DNA of 39,778 bases from CALMFQ01 sp964495595 (GCA_964495595.1 CAZBWH010000023.1:1-39778), one strand, 5' to 3'. Positions 7,528 through 16,691 are shown, counted from the stretch's first letter. Notes: a model not told the origin generated them from the sequence alone. Numbers and translations are program-made.

Positions 7528-9369
7528 TCAAGCCTCGTTGCGGGTCAGCCTGACATACAGGCGTGGCAACACCAGCGGCAACTCGGAAGCCTTGCGCACC
7601 ACGACGAATCCACCGGAGCCAAACAGGTGTGGCAGGTAATCGCCAGCACGCTCGTCGATGGTCACACAGAACGGCATCAGCCCGAGCTGTCGCGCTTCGT
7701 GAATTGCCACCCGGGTATCTTCGATGCCGTAGCGTCCTTCATACACGTCCAGATCGTTAGGCTTGCCGTCCGTCAGGATCAGCAGCAGGCGCTTGCCGGC
7801 CCGCTGTCTGGCCAGCAGCTGGCTGGCATGGCGGATCGCAGCGCCCATCCGGGTGTAAAAGCCAGGCTTGATCGCCGCCAGCCGGCCACGGATCGCACCG
7901 TTGTAGCGCTCTTCAAATGCCTTGAGCAAATGCAGCCGTACATTGTCGCGCCGCACCGACGAGAAGCCGTACAAGGCAAACCGGTCACCGGTAGCCGCCA
8001 GCGCCTCGGAAAACAGGAACAGGCTGTCGCGGATCACGTCGATCACTCTTGCCGAGTTGTTGACCCAGGCATCGGTGGACAACGACAGGTCAGCCAGTAA
8101 CAGGCAGGCCAGGTCGCGCTGATGGTTGCGCCAGTCGATGAACAGCCCCGGCTCGCTCACTGGTACCCCGCCTGCCCGGTCGGCAGTGAAGCGGAGCAAG
8201 GCATCCAGATCGAGATCGCTGCCGGTGTACTGGCCATGCAGCCGGGTGCGCTGCGGTGTCAGCGCCTGGAATTGCCGGCGCAAGAGGCGCGCCGGCCTGG
8301 CCAGTGCCGGCGGCAGCGCTATCGGCTCGGCGTCGCGCGCTACCAGCAGCTGCACCTGGCAATGATCGGGCAGCAATCGCTGCTTACGGTAATGCCACTC
8401 GGGCAGCAGGATGCCCTCTTGCAGCACCCGATCATCGTCGGCCTCTGCCGGCAGATCGAGGTCGAACCTTACCCGGCTGGCGCTGGTCTTGCCGTCACGA
8501 GCCACCGTCAGGTGATCGAGATCGTCGGCGGCCTGCGCGGCGTCCGGGTCTTCGTCGTCTTCGGTGGCGCGGTTCACCTTGACGAATTCGGCCCAGGAAA
8601 ACAGGCTTTCTGCACGAAACCGCAGCATGAATCCCTGTTTGCCGTCAGGCATGTCGGTCGCCTCGGCCTTGCGTTTGCGCCCGTCGGGCGCCTGTTGCCG
8701 CGAACCGCTGTCGGCAGCAGCCGGATCAGCATCCCCCCGGGCACGTGCGCCATGTGATGCCGGCGGGTGGGGGTGCAACCACAACGGCACGGGTTGTGGC
8801 CGGTGCGGGCTGTCGGGCAACTGCAGCGCCTGATCCGGCCGGCGCAGGGCGGTCTGGATCACCTGCTCGGCCGCCTGTTCGGCAGCCGGCAACCGTTGCG
8901 GGTCCCCGCGCTCGGTAATCAGTGCGGTTACCAGATCGTGATAACGCGTCGTCATGCCGGGTAGTGCCTGCAGCGTGGCCAGGGTCGCCTGCTGATTGCG
9001 TGGCAGCCAGGGCAGATGTGGCGCGACATCGTGCGCCGCCAACGCAATCAGCCACAAATAAAGATCACGATTGCGCGCCCGCTCGGGAAACACCTCCAGC
9101 TCGGCCGGCAGATACAGACTGGCTTGATCGGCCCAGGTCAGCTCGGTCTTTTCACCGGTCCCGGCCACCCGCTGCAGCCAGTTGCGGCGAGCCCCGTGAC
9201 TGCTGGCACTACCGGCAGTGACATTCAGCCCGGGGTCTCCGCCCAGTGCGCGAAAAAACACCGGGGCGATCCGCTGCATCTCCTGCAGCGACACCCTGAC
9301 CTTGGGATAGCCGCGGTGCGCGGCATTGCGGATGAACCGGTCCCACAATCCACCAACGAATTCTTCCAT
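7528..9369 (-). CDS. norD: Nitric oxide reductase activation protein NorD
   Basis: The 613-residue protein has the NorD architecture. A poorly conserved N-terminal region is followed by an acidic, low-complexity linker (about 205-310; DDEDPDAAQAADD) and a C-terminal von Willebrand factor A domain (about 415-610). A MIDAS motif DLSLST begins at Asp427, and TDGKPND supplies the later metal-site region. NorD works with the AAA+ protein NorQ to mature or activate nitric oxide reductase, probably inserting its non-haem iron. It is the last gene of the norQ - polyferredoxin - norD set, but a 220-bp gap holding a repeat copy separates it from the polyferredoxin gene, so it may also have its own promoter. 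Confidence 0.9.
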   Translation of the reverse strand: MEEFVGGLWDRFIRNAAHRGYPKVRVSLQEMQRIAPVFFRALGGDPGLNVTAGSASSHGARRNWLQRVAGTGEKTELTWADQASLYLPAELEVFPERARNRDLYLWLIALAAHDVAPHLPWLPRNQQATLATLQALPGMTTRYHDLVTALITERGDPQRLPAAEQAAEQVIQTALRRPDQALQLPDSPHRPQPVPLWLHPHPPASHGARARGDADPAAADSGSRQQAPDGRKRKAEATDMPDGKQGFMLRFRAESLFSWAEFVKVNRATEDDEDPDAAQAADDLDHLTVARDGKTSASRVRFDLDLPAEADDDRVLQEGILLPEWHYRKQRLLPDHCQVQLLVARDAEPIALPPALARPARLLRRQFQALTPQRTRLHGQYTGSDLDLDALLRFTADRAGGVPVSEPGLFIDWRNHQRDLACLLLADLSLSTDAWVNNSARVIDVIRDSLFLFSEALAATGDRFALYGFSSVRRDNVRLHLLKAFEERYNGAIRGRLAAIKPGFYTRMGAAIRHASQLLARQRAGKRLLLILTDGKPNDLDVYEGRYGIEDTRVAIHEARQLGLMPFCVTIDERAGDYLPHLFGSGGFVVVRKASELPLVLPRLYVRLTRNEA

Positions 9370-9540
9370 GGCTCGCTTCCATTGACGTGAGTTTTACGAC
9401 TGCGTCTGACGCGATCCGGAGCACCCGTCGCCCGCCGGACGTGCTGCGGGTTTGCCGCTCCGGTACGGCACAACGGCCCGGCGTTGCCCGCCCTCTCATC
9501 GACTGAGCCCGCGATGCGCGTTGATAACCGGCAAATCTGT

Positions 9541-9592
9541 CCTCGTTTTCCCACTCGGCTCGCGACGATCACTCAAGTCCGCTAGGCTGCTA
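9541..9592. repeat. Palindromic intergenic repeat, right half
   Basis: The block CCTCGTTTTCCCACTCGGCTCGC...CTCAAGTCCGCTAGGCTGCTAG matches the right half of 7370-7477 with a few changes; the left half is not recognisable. Its outer end contains the TAG stop codon of the polyferredoxin gene (9590-9592). Confidence 0.65.
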
Positions 9593-10612
9593 GCTTTTCC
9601 GCTCGATCGGAATCACCCGAGCCTGGCGGGCGCTGAATGCAGATTCGGTTTCGGCCGATGCCTCGTTCACCCAGGAGAGCAAAGGGCCGCGTGGCCGGGT
9701 CGACTGGGTATGGCTGCACGCATCCAGACACTGGCCACACTGTACGCAGGCGAACATCATCCGTTTGACGTTGCGCGGATTCAGGCGCATCGGGCAGACA
9801 TGATCGCAAGCCGAATAACACTGCGTACAATCGCTGGCCCGCTGGCGTTCGAATCCAACCACCATCGCCCGTCGGTTGCCCATCCAGGCCAAGCTCTGGA
9901 ACAAGCCGATCGCGCAGGCGTAACGGCAGAACAGATGGCGGGCAAACAGGAATTCCACGCACAGTGCGACGGTGGCTACGGTCAGGAACAACTGCTGATT
10001 GCGGGTCAGCTCGCCTTGCCAGAGATTGCTGTAGATATCGGCTGGCGGCAGCAGGTAGGTCAGCAGCACCACCGCCCACAGCAAGGCAAAGCCAACGGTC
10101 ATCGGTAGCACGGCCAGCCACCAGAGCGCATCCCGCGGCACACGACTGCCATCCGGATTACGCTGCGGCAAGGGCTTTCGATCCCACAGGCTGAATTTGC
10201 CGATCGCCCGGCGCAAGGTGGCGTTGATTGTCTCAACGACGGAAAAATGCGGGCACAGCCAGCCACAGTAAAGCCTGCCCCACTTCCAGCTGACCCAGAT
10301 CAGGCCGCCGCCGGCAAGCAACAGCGGTAGAAACCCCCGCCAGACAATGTTCAGCGCGGCTTCACCGGCACCGATCCGGCCGGCAATGAAGTCATCCAGC
10401 CCCAGTGTCCAGTCCTGGCCCAGCAGAATGAAATGCTTGACCGTCAGGTCAAAGCGAAACAGATCCAGCACCGGGGCAAAAACGAACAGGGCAAAAAACG
10501 CCGTTTGCGTCAGCCGCCGCCAGCGTTGCACCGGCCAGCCCAGCCAGCCGACAGCGCCTTGCGTGGTGCCGGCGTCGACGGGCGGCTGACGGCAAGAGCG
10601 GGCGAACGACAT
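9590..10612 (-). CDS. NapH/NosR/CcoG-like membrane polyferredoxin in the nor operon
   Basis: The 340-residue protein has several membrane helices and the cysteine signatures of the NapH/NosR/CcoG group: CGWLCPH, FCRYACAIG, then two ferredoxin-type sites, CTQCYSACDHVCP and CVQCGQCLDAC. The last site lacks the usual final Pro (CSH). Such proteins pass electrons from the quinol pool to periplasmic partners or assist metal-centre assembly. Its place between norQ and norD suggests a role in nitric oxide reductase maturation or reduction. ATG 10612 lies 7 bases after the norQ stop and is preferred over an upstream ATG at 10678, which would overlap norQ by about 60 bases. Confidence 0.82.
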   Translation of the reverse strand: MSFARSCRQPPVDAGTTQGAVGWLGWPVQRWRRLTQTAFFALFVFAPVLDLFRFDLTVKHFILLGQDWTLGLDDFIAGRIGAGEAALNIVWRGFLPLLLAGGGLIWVSWKWGRLYCGWLCPHFSVVETINATLRRAIGKFSLWDRKPLPQRNPDGSRVPRDALWWLAVLPMTVGFALLWAVVLLTYLLPPADIYSNLWQGELTRNQQLFLTVATVALCVEFLFARHLFCRYACAIGLFQSLAWMGNRRAMVVGFERQRASDCTQCYSACDHVCPMRLNPRNVKRMMFACVQCGQCLDACSHTQSTRPRGPLLSWVNEASAETESAFSARQARVIPIERKS

Positions 10613-10619
10613 GATCCGG

Positions 10620-11420
10620 TCAACGGCCAAACGTTGCGCGCACCACTTCGAACAAGGCCTCGCCTGTTTCCGGGTCATCGGTCAACGGCTCGATCAGCGC
10701 AACCCTGCAGGCTGCCACCGGATCGACCCCCGCCTGGATCAGGCTGGCGGCATACACCAGCAGGCGGGTCGAAGCGGCCTCTTCCAGATCGTGATCCTTG
10801 AGCTGGCGGAAATGGTTGACCATGGTCACCAGCCGCTGTGCCATCGCAGCATCGATCCCGGTTTCGGCCACCACGACCTGCTGCTCGACCGCTGCCGGCG
10901 GAAAATCGAAGGTCATGGCAATGAACCGCTGCCGGGTAGAGGGTTTCAGGCTTTTGAGCAGGTTCTGGTAGCCTGGGTTGTACGACACCACGAGCATGAA
11001 TTCTGCCGGCGCCTGCAATTCTTCTCCGGTGCGTTCGATCGGCAGGATGCGGCGGTCGTCGGTCAGCGGATGCAGCACGACTGTCGTATCCTTGCGGGCC
11101 TCGACGATCTCGTCCAGATAGCAGATGGCGCCCTGCCTGACTGCACGGGCCAGCGGGCCATCGCTCCAGTAGGTCTGGCCGTCGCCAATCAGGTGGCGTC
11201 CGACCAGATCGGCGGCACTCAAATCGTCGTGGCACGACACGGTAATCAGTGGCCGGCCCAGTCTGGCAGCCATGTGTGCGACAAAGCGTGTCTTGCCGCA
11301 GCCGGTGGGGCCCTTGATCAGCAGTGGCAAACGGTTGCGCCAGGCATGCTCGAATACGGCGCATTCGTCGGCAACGGCCTGATAATGGGGAATCGTCTGC
11401 GCACGGCGGGTCTGGTTCAC
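10620..11420 (-). CDS. norQ: NorQ/CbbQ-type AAA+ ATPase
   Basis: This MoxR-class AAA+ ATPase has Walker A GPTGCGKT, Walker B ICYLDEI and sensor-like VVSYNPGYQ, followed by the helical lid. The segment DLSAADLVGRHLIGDGQTYWSDGPL is characteristic of NorQ/CbbQ. It acts with NorD as a chaperone pair activating nitric oxide reductase. The open frame reaches ATG 11507, but that codon lies upstream of an FNR-type box at 11484-11497. GTG 11420 (VNQTRRAQTIPHY...) gives a 266-residue protein, the usual NorQ length, and is preferred; GTG 11447 is another option. It is the first gene of the norQ - polyferredoxin - norD group. Confidence 0.9.
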   Translation of the reverse strand: MNQTRRAQTIPHYQAVADECAVFEHAWRNRLPLLIKGPTGCGKTRFVAHMAARLGRPLITVSCHDDLSAADLVGRHLIGDGQTYWSDGPLARAVRQGAICYLDEIVEARKDTTVVLHPLTDDRRILPIERTGEELQAPAEFMLVVSYNPGYQNLLKSLKPSTRQRFIAMTFDFPPAAVEQQVVVAETGIDAAMAQRLVTMVNHFRQLKDHDLEEAASTRLLVYAASLIQAGVDPVAACRVALIEPLTDDPETGEALFEVVRATFGR

Positions 11421-11483
11421 GATACGGCTTTCACGGCTATCAATCACAACCGGAATGAGAACATTTACCCGCCAAGAGAGGCT

Positions 11484-11497
11484 TTGATATTCATCAG
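11484..11497 (-). promoter_or_regulatory. FNR/DNR-type binding site upstream of norQ
   Basis: TTGAT-ATTC-ATCAG (plus strand) matches the FNR/ANR/DNR/NnrR consensus TTGAT-N4-ATCAA at 9 of 10 positions. It sits between the hybrid kinase stop and norQ. Which CRP/FNR family member binds cannot be told from the site alone. The matching -10 is weak (TAAATG at 11467-11462). Confidence 0.7.
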
Positions 11498-11589
11498 GCT
11501 TTGCCACAAATGTCGTGCTTGACCCGTACGGCAGCGCTGCTGCAACCGGAAAACGGGCAATAGCGGCGTGTGCGCCCGGCAGGCCGGCG

Positions 11590-14500
11590 TCAAGCCCGGC
11601 GGGTGGCCAGATGAGTGGTCATCTGCCGCAATCCCAGCAATGCTTGTTCAGCGGCCTCTCCAGCTGCCGTCCAATCCTCTGCGCGGGCAGCAAGCTCAAG
11701 GGCTTTCAGCTGAGCGGCCAACGGCGCGGCGCCAATCTGCGCTACTGCCCCCTTCAGCTTGTGCGCCTGGCGCGCCAGGGCATCGGCCTGGCGGGATTGC
11801 AACAATGAAGCCAGTTGCGGGCCGATTTCATCGGCAATGGCCAGCGCCAGCGCCACCACATCGACTACCACATCCTTGCCCAATTGCCCTGCCAGCTCGG
11901 CCAGCGCCTGATCGACCTGCCCGGCCAGTGCGGCAGCATGGTCGGCAGCCTCCGGCAACGGATCGCCGGCCGGGCCGACTGCCCCCTTAGGCTGCGCCGG
12001 CAGCCAGCGCTGCAAGATGGCGGTCAGAGATTCAACCGAGATCGGCTTGGTGGCAAAATCATCCATGCCGGCCGCCAGGCAGGCATCCCGATCTTCCTGG
12101 AATGCATTGGCAGTCAGCGCCACAACCGGTATGCCGGAACAGGGCACATCCAGCTCGCGAATGGCGCGGGTAGCCTGGTAGCCATCCATCACCGGCATCT
12201 GGCAATCCATCAGCACCAGATCGAACGGCTGCTGCTGCAACAGCTCGATCGCCTGCAGACCATTGCTGGCCACCGTAACCAGACACCCCAACTGCTGCAG
12301 CATCAGGCTTGCCACCCGCTGATTGAGCGGGTTGTCTTCAGCCAGCAGGATGCGGGCACCCGCCAGGCCCACATCCGCCCTGGCGGGTACAGGCCCCGCC
12401 CCGCTGCCTTCCCCGCTACGCAGCTCGGCCAGCGTGTCCAGCAGCACACGCCGCCGTACCGGCCGCAGCATCGGATGCCAGCGGCCGCCGATCAGAGATC
12501 CGGTATCCCGGTGTTCGGCATAGCCCAGCCAGCAGATACCGCGCCGGCCCGGTGGCAAGCTGTCGCGCAAGCTGGCAGCCAGCACCGGGTCCTGCACGTC
12601 CAGCAGCAAGATATCGAACGGCTCAGCCAGCGCGGCCGCGGCCTGCTCCGGGCTGGCGACCGTTACCGCCTGACCAAGCATGCTGCGCAACGCTGCAAGC
12701 ACGGCCGGCGTATCGCTGACCGCCAGCAAGGCCGTCTCCTGCAGAAAGCCGGGAACGATTGGCTCTGCAAATCCGTTTTTCGGGGCCGCCAGACAGATAT
12801 CGAACCAGAAAGTCGAGCCAAACCCTGGCGAGCTGTCGACACCGATTTCCCCATTCATGGCCTCGATCAACCGGCGGCAGATGGACAATCCCAGGCCGGT
12901 GCCACCGAAACGGCGTGTTGTCGAGGCGTCGGCCTGACTGAATGGCTGGAACAACTTGCTGCGGGCAGCGAAATCCATGCCGATGCCGCTGTCGATCACC
13001 TGACAATGCAGGCTCACTGAGCGGGCGGTTTGCTCGCTGACCGAGAGCCGGATTTCAACGCCTCCCTCACTGGTGAACTTGATGGCGTTACCGACCAGAT
13101 TGATCAGGACTTGCCGCAGTCGCCCTGGGTCGCCGACACACACGCCAGGGACGGTAGCGTCCACGACGGCGGTCAGATAAAGCCCGCGGGCATCGGCTTT
13201 TTCGGCAAACAGGTCGAGCACTTCATCGAAAATCACCCGCACCTCCAGCTCCAGATGTTCCAGTTCGAGATGGCCGGCCTCGATCTTGGAGTAGTCGAGC
13301 AAGTCATTGATCAGGCTCAGCAGCGCCTCGCCCGAAGTAATGATCGAGGAAACGTACTCGCGCTGCAGCTTGTCGAGCCTGGATTGCTGCAGCAGGCTGC
13401 TGAAGCCCATCACGGCATTCAACGGGGTACGGATTTCATGGCTCATGTTGGCCAGAAAATCGCTTTTGGCACGACTGGAGGCCAACGCATCGTCCTTGGC
13501 CTGAATCAGTTGCCGTTCATGCTCTGCCCGCTCAAAGCCGAGCAAGGCAACGTGCAGGAAGACTTCGATATTGGCCAGATCCCCTTCAGCGGGCGGTTGC
13601 ATGGCATCGAAATGCACCATCCAGCATGCCAGGGCTGGCTTGCCGGCCAGCGCCAACGGCCTGGCCCACACGCCGTCAATGCCTGCCGCGGCATGAATCT
13701 GCCCCAGTTGTGCCCATAACGATGACTGCCCGGCAGCCGGCAGGATCATGTCCGTCGCTGGCCAGTCAAAGCCGCCGAATTCCAGGTGCGCGATCCAGTC
13801 GCCCCAGAAATCAGCCAGTGCACGTTGGTGGCAGCCCAACAGCCGCAAGGGTTCACGCAGCAGGATGACTGCACGCAGCGACGGGAAACACACCTCAAAG
13901 GCACCGGTCAGCCAAGACGCCAGCCGGGGCAGATCCATCCCCGCCGCCAGCCCTTCCAGCAACTCGGTTCTGAGCTCCAGCGATGAACGCAGACGGTGCT
14001 CGTCGGTATTGTCCTCGCCGGAACACAGCATCAGTGGCTCGCCTGTGATCAGGTCTGGCACCTGGACACTGTTCCAGCTGACCTCTCGCATTTCGCCACG
14101 GGTAGTGCGCATATTAACGACCAGCGTGGCCGGGCCTGCCGTTTCATTGGCAAACAGGTCGCTGCGGTAGCGCTGGAATGCCTTGCGATCATCGTCGCTG
14201 GCAATCCAGTCATCAAAACAGGCGCCAATCAGTGATTCGGCCGGGACATCCAGCACGGCTGCAGTCCGCTGATTGGCCAGCCGGACCCGGCAATCGCGGG
14301 AGATCAGTAGCATCATCACGCCAGCCGTGTTCAGGTAGCGCAAAGCAGCTTCTTTTTCTGCGATGACCTGCTGCTCGGCTTTCATCCGGGCGGTGATGTC
14401 GGAAAATGATGTCACCACCGCCTCGGGGCGGGTAAAGTCGCCGCCAAACACGGGTTGCGAGTTGACCGACAGCCAGGCGCTTGCGCCATCGGCCCGTTGC

Positions 14501-15534
14501 ACCCGCATGCGCACATCACGCCGTGGCGAGCCGGTTTGCAGTGTTTCGAGGGATGGCAGATCGGCCGGCGGAAACGGGCTGCCATCCTCACGCCAGGCTT
14601 GCCAGAGCGTGTCCAGATCCAGCCGGTCGCCCGGTTTGACCAGCGCCAGCCCGAGGATTTGCCGGGCCGCCTGGTTGCACGCCAGCAGTCGGCCATCCAC
14701 CGATTGCATCACCACGCCTTCAGACAGGGCAGCAATCAAGGAGCGGTAACGCGATTCGCTTTCAGCCAGCGATTGCTGCAAGGCCTCCAGTTCTCCCACC
14801 CGGCCCAACGCCTGATTACGCTGCAACACATGATCCTGGGCACCCAGCAGAAAGCGCTCAATGGTTTGCCCCAGCTGCCCCACTTCACTGGTGACGCGCG
14901 ACTGACGCAGCAGGTCCAGCGTCTGCTGGGGATTGGCTGGGTCAGCGCGCTTGATCGCCTCGCCCAGCAAGCGGAATGGTCGTGCGACGTACCACAGAAA
15001 CAAAAACGCCAACGCCAGCGACAGCACGGCCACTCTGGCAAATTCGATCCAGGCGACGGTAAACGCTGCGGCGGAAAAGTGCCGGTAATACGCCAGCGGG
15101 TCAGGATCAACCGCCAGGCTGCCCAATGGCTGACCTCCAACTGAATCGACCAGCCTGATCCGGATGGGAGCGATATGCCCGAACAGGCGGTCTGCTGCCC
15201 ACCCCTCGATTGCGCTCCTGACGGGTGTCGGCTGGTCTGATCTGGCAAACATCCGGCCCTGGTCATCCCGGATCATCGCGTGGCGAACCCTGCCATTACG
15301 AACCAGACTGTCCACGGCATTCTGTGCCACATCGGTATTCAGCTCGAACAAGGCCCGCTGTGCGACAGGCAGGATCATTGCTGCCGAACCCTGTAACTGC
15401 TGGCCAGCTTCCTGACGCGCCCCGAAATAGGTAGCGCCTAGTTGCAGCAGCGCAGACAGCAGCCCGATCCCCGCAGTCAGAAAGACAGCGAACTTGATCG
15501 GCCGGGCAAACAGGGGGCGCAGGGAATTCAACAT
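11590..15534 (-). CDS. Hybrid sensor histidine kinase with pseudo-receiver, receiver and Hpt domains
   Basis: This 1314-residue protein has an N-terminal membrane helix (about 14-34), a periplasmic sensor region (about 40-150) and a second helix (about 158-183) followed by a HAMP-like linker. Two PAS domains follow (about 258-385 and 395-510), then a GAF-like region (about 520-670). The kinase core has H-box FLANMSHEIRTPLNAV with His699, N-box NLVGNAIKF, and GTGLGL. A degenerate receiver without the Asp pocket follows (about 933-1040), then an intact receiver (Asp1110 in VLMDCQMPVMDG). A C-terminal Hpt domain ends the protein (His1258 in ARQAHKLKGA). The BarA/ArcB-like layout allows a full His-Asp-His relay. 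No response regulator is adjacent; the divergent solute-binding protein may be its ligand receptor. Confidence 0.9.
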   Translation of the reverse strand: MLNSLRPLFARPIKFAVFLTAGIGLLSALLQLGATYFGARQEAGQQLQGSAAMILPVAQRALFELNTDVAQNAVDSLVRNGRVRHAMIRDDQGRMFARSDQPTPVRSAIEGWAADRLFGHIAPIRIRLVDSVGGQPLGSLAVDPDPLAYYRHFSAAAFTVAWIEFARVAVLSLALAFLFLWYVARPFRLLGEAIKRADPANPQQTLDLLRQSRVTSEVGQLGQTIERFLLGAQDHVLQRNQALGRVGELEALQQSLAESESRYRSLIAALSEGVVMQSVDGRLLACNQAARQILGLALVKPGDRLDLDTLWQAWREDGSPFPPADLPSLETLQTGSPRRDVRMRVQRADGASAWLSVNSQPVFGGDFTRPEAVVTSFSDITARMKAEQQVIAEKEAALRYLNTAGVMMLLISRDCRVRLANQRTAAVLDVPAESLIGACFDDWIASDDDRKAFQRYRSDLFANETAGPATLVVNMRTTRGEMREVSWNSVQVPDLITGEPLMLCSGEDNTDEHRLRSSLELRTELLEGLAAGMDLPRLASWLTGAFEVCFPSLRAVILLREPLRLLGCHQRALADFWGDWIAHLEFGGFDWPATDMILPAAGQSSLWAQLGQIHAAAGIDGVWARPLALAGKPALACWMVHFDAMQPPAEGDLANIEVFLHVALLGFERAEHERQLIQAKDDALASSRAKSDFLANMSHEIRTPLNAVMGFSSLLQQSRLDKLQREYVSSIITSGEALLSLINDLLDYSKIEAGHLELEHLELEVRVIFDEVLDLFAEKADARGLYLTAVVDATVPGVCVGDPGRLRQVLINLVGNAIKFTSEGGVEIRLSVSEQTARSVSLHCQVIDSGIGMDFAARSKLFQPFSQADASTTRRFGGTGLGLSICRRLIEAMNGEIGVDSSPGFGSTFWFDICLAAPKNGFAEPIVPGFLQETALLAVSDTPAVLAALRSMLGQAVTVASPEQAAAALAEPFDILLLDVQDPVLAASLRDSLPPGRRGICWLGYAEHRDTGSLIGGRWHPMLRPVRRRVLLDTLAELRSGEGSGAGPVPARADVGLAGARILLAEDNPLNQRVASLMLQQLGCLVTVASNGLQAIELLQQQPFDLVLMDCQMPVMDGYQATRAIRELDVPCSGIPVVALTANAFQEDRDACLAAGMDDFATKPISVESLTAILQRWLPAQPKGAVGPAGDPLPEAADHAAALAGQVDQALAELAGQLGKDVVVDVVALALAIADEIGPQLASLLQSRQADALARQAHKLKGAVAQIGAAPLAAQLKALELAARAEDWTAAGEAAEQALLGLRQMTTHLATRRA

Positions 15535-15583
15535 GATGGTTCCGTTGTAGCGGCTTGCCTGTGCGAGTTCAAATCAGTTTGGT

Positions 15584-15589
15584 CTATGA
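15584..15589 (+). promoter_or_regulatory. Possible -10 element for the solute-binding protein gene
   Basis: TATGAT in the 95-bp divergent region, 41 bases before ATG 15630, matches the sigma-70 -10 consensus at 5 of 6 positions. No convincing -35 is seen at the right distance. Confidence 0.25.
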
Positions 15590-15629
15590 TTCAGAACTCT
15601 GCACTCACCCTGAACGGCTCTGTTACCGC

Positions 15630-16424
15630 ATGAAACGCTCGCTTGTCCTGTCGTTGCTGGCCTGCTTCCCGCTGACAAATGCCCTGCACGCCGCCACACC
15701 GGATTGTGGCGCCCGACCGATCAGCATTGCGCTGTACGAGTTTGGGCTGCTGTTCAACAACGGCAGGGGGATCGATCGGGATGTAATCGACGAACTGCGC
15801 CATCGTAGTGGCTGCCGGTTCGACATCAGCGTCAGGCCGCGTGCCCGCATCTGGCAGGAGCTGGAAGCCGGCACGCTGGATATGAGCGTCTCCGGCATCC
15901 AGAATCCAACCCGTGACCGTTTTGCCTGGTTTGCGCCTTATCTGACGCTGAAAAACATCAGTCTGCTCGATCTGCCGGCTGGCTCCCCGTCAACGGCTAG
16001 CGCCTTTCTGGCCGATACCCGGTTGCGCTGGGGCGCAGTCCGGGCTTTCCGGCATGGCGAATCGGCGGATACTTTTCTAGACCAGTTGCGCCAGCAAGGC
16101 CGGGTGCTGGAAGGGCAAAATGTTGCCCAAGTGTTTGCGATGCTGAAATCGGGCCGTGTGCAGGGGATGTTTGCACAGTCACCGGTCTACCGCATGCACC
16201 TGACCGATGACGAAGCCAACCACCGTTATCGCCTGGTGGATTGGGCCCCTCACGAAGCCGCGGTGCCGCATTCGCTGATCCTCGCCAAAAGCCGCTTTTC
16301 AGCCGAACAGGCTGCGCTCTGGCAGGGTCTGGTGCAGTCGATGGTTACAGACGGAACCATGCTGCGCATCCTGCAACGCTACCTGCCCAAGGAAGAAGCA
16401 GCAGCCCACATGCTAGCCAGGTAA
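15630..16424 (+). CDS. Periplasmic solute-binding protein, family 3 (amino-acid-binding like)
   Basis: The 264-residue protein begins with a signal peptide (MKRSLVLSLLACFPLTNALHA-ATPD). Its body has the pattern of family 3 substrate-binding proteins: an early strand naming the ligand pocket (PISIALYEFGLLFNNG), DVIDELRHRSGCRFDISVRPRARIW, LEAGTLDMSVSGIQNPTRDR, and a late AALWQGLVQSMVTDGTMLRILQRY helix. No transporter permease or ATPase is nearby. It is divergent from the hybrid kinase, so it may present a ligand to the kinase rather than feed a transporter. ATG 15630 is chosen because the signal peptide starts there; the frame is open further upstream. It converges on norF with only 15 bases between stops. 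Confidence 0.8.
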   Translation: MKRSLVLSLLACFPLTNALHAATPDCGARPISIALYEFGLLFNNGRGIDRDVIDELRHRSGCRFDISVRPRARIWQELEAGTLDMSVSGIQNPTRDRFAWFAPYLTLKNISLLDLPAGSPSTASAFLADTRLRWGAVRAFRHGESADTFLDQLRQQGRVLEGQNVAQVFAMLKSGRVQGMFAQSPVYRMHLTDDEANHRYRLVDWAPHEAAVPHSLILAKSRFSAEQAALWQGLVQSMVTDGTMLRILQRYLPKEEAAAHMLAR

Positions 16425-16439
16425 CTGCAGGACGGCCGG

Positions 16440-16691
16440 TCAGAGTCGGTACGCCAGGCCGATCAGGCCGATGACCAGCGTCAACCACCCTGACACAATC
16501 CAGAAAAACAGCCCGCCCACATGCCGCAGCCCCATGAAGTGGTCAATCACCAGTTTGCCTTTGGTAAAGGTGATCAGGCCGATCAAGGCCACCGCAACTG
16601 GCCCCGGATGCGACGCTTCGCCAAGCAGGAATGAAACGCCGGTCAGTATCAGCAGGACTAGCCACAACACGGTTGATATCCGGTTTTGCAT
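16440..16691 (-). CDS. norF: NorF-like cytochrome c oxidase subunit IV family protein
   Basis: This 83-residue, three-helix membrane protein (STVLWLVLLILTGVSFLL; VAVALIGLITFTKGKLVIDHFMGL; LFFWIVSGWLTLVIGLIGLAY) fits the NorF/CoxIV family, including the KGKLVIDHFMGLR-type loop. It lies 11 bases downstream of norE and is co-transcribed with it. NorF is thought to support nitric oxide reductase activity or assembly in denitrifiers. ATG 16691 is chosen since the upstream extension in the same frame runs into norE. Confidence 0.82.
   Translation of the reverse strand: MQNRISTVLWLVLLILTGVSFLLGEASHPGPVAVALIGLITFTKGKLVIDHFMGLRHVGGLFFWIVSGWLTLVIGLIGLAYRL

Noticed and set aside
6324..7553. A 409-codon open frame antisense to the Hpt/HD-GYP gene
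   Set aside because: Composition follows the opposite strand and it runs through a repeat copy; no domain seen.
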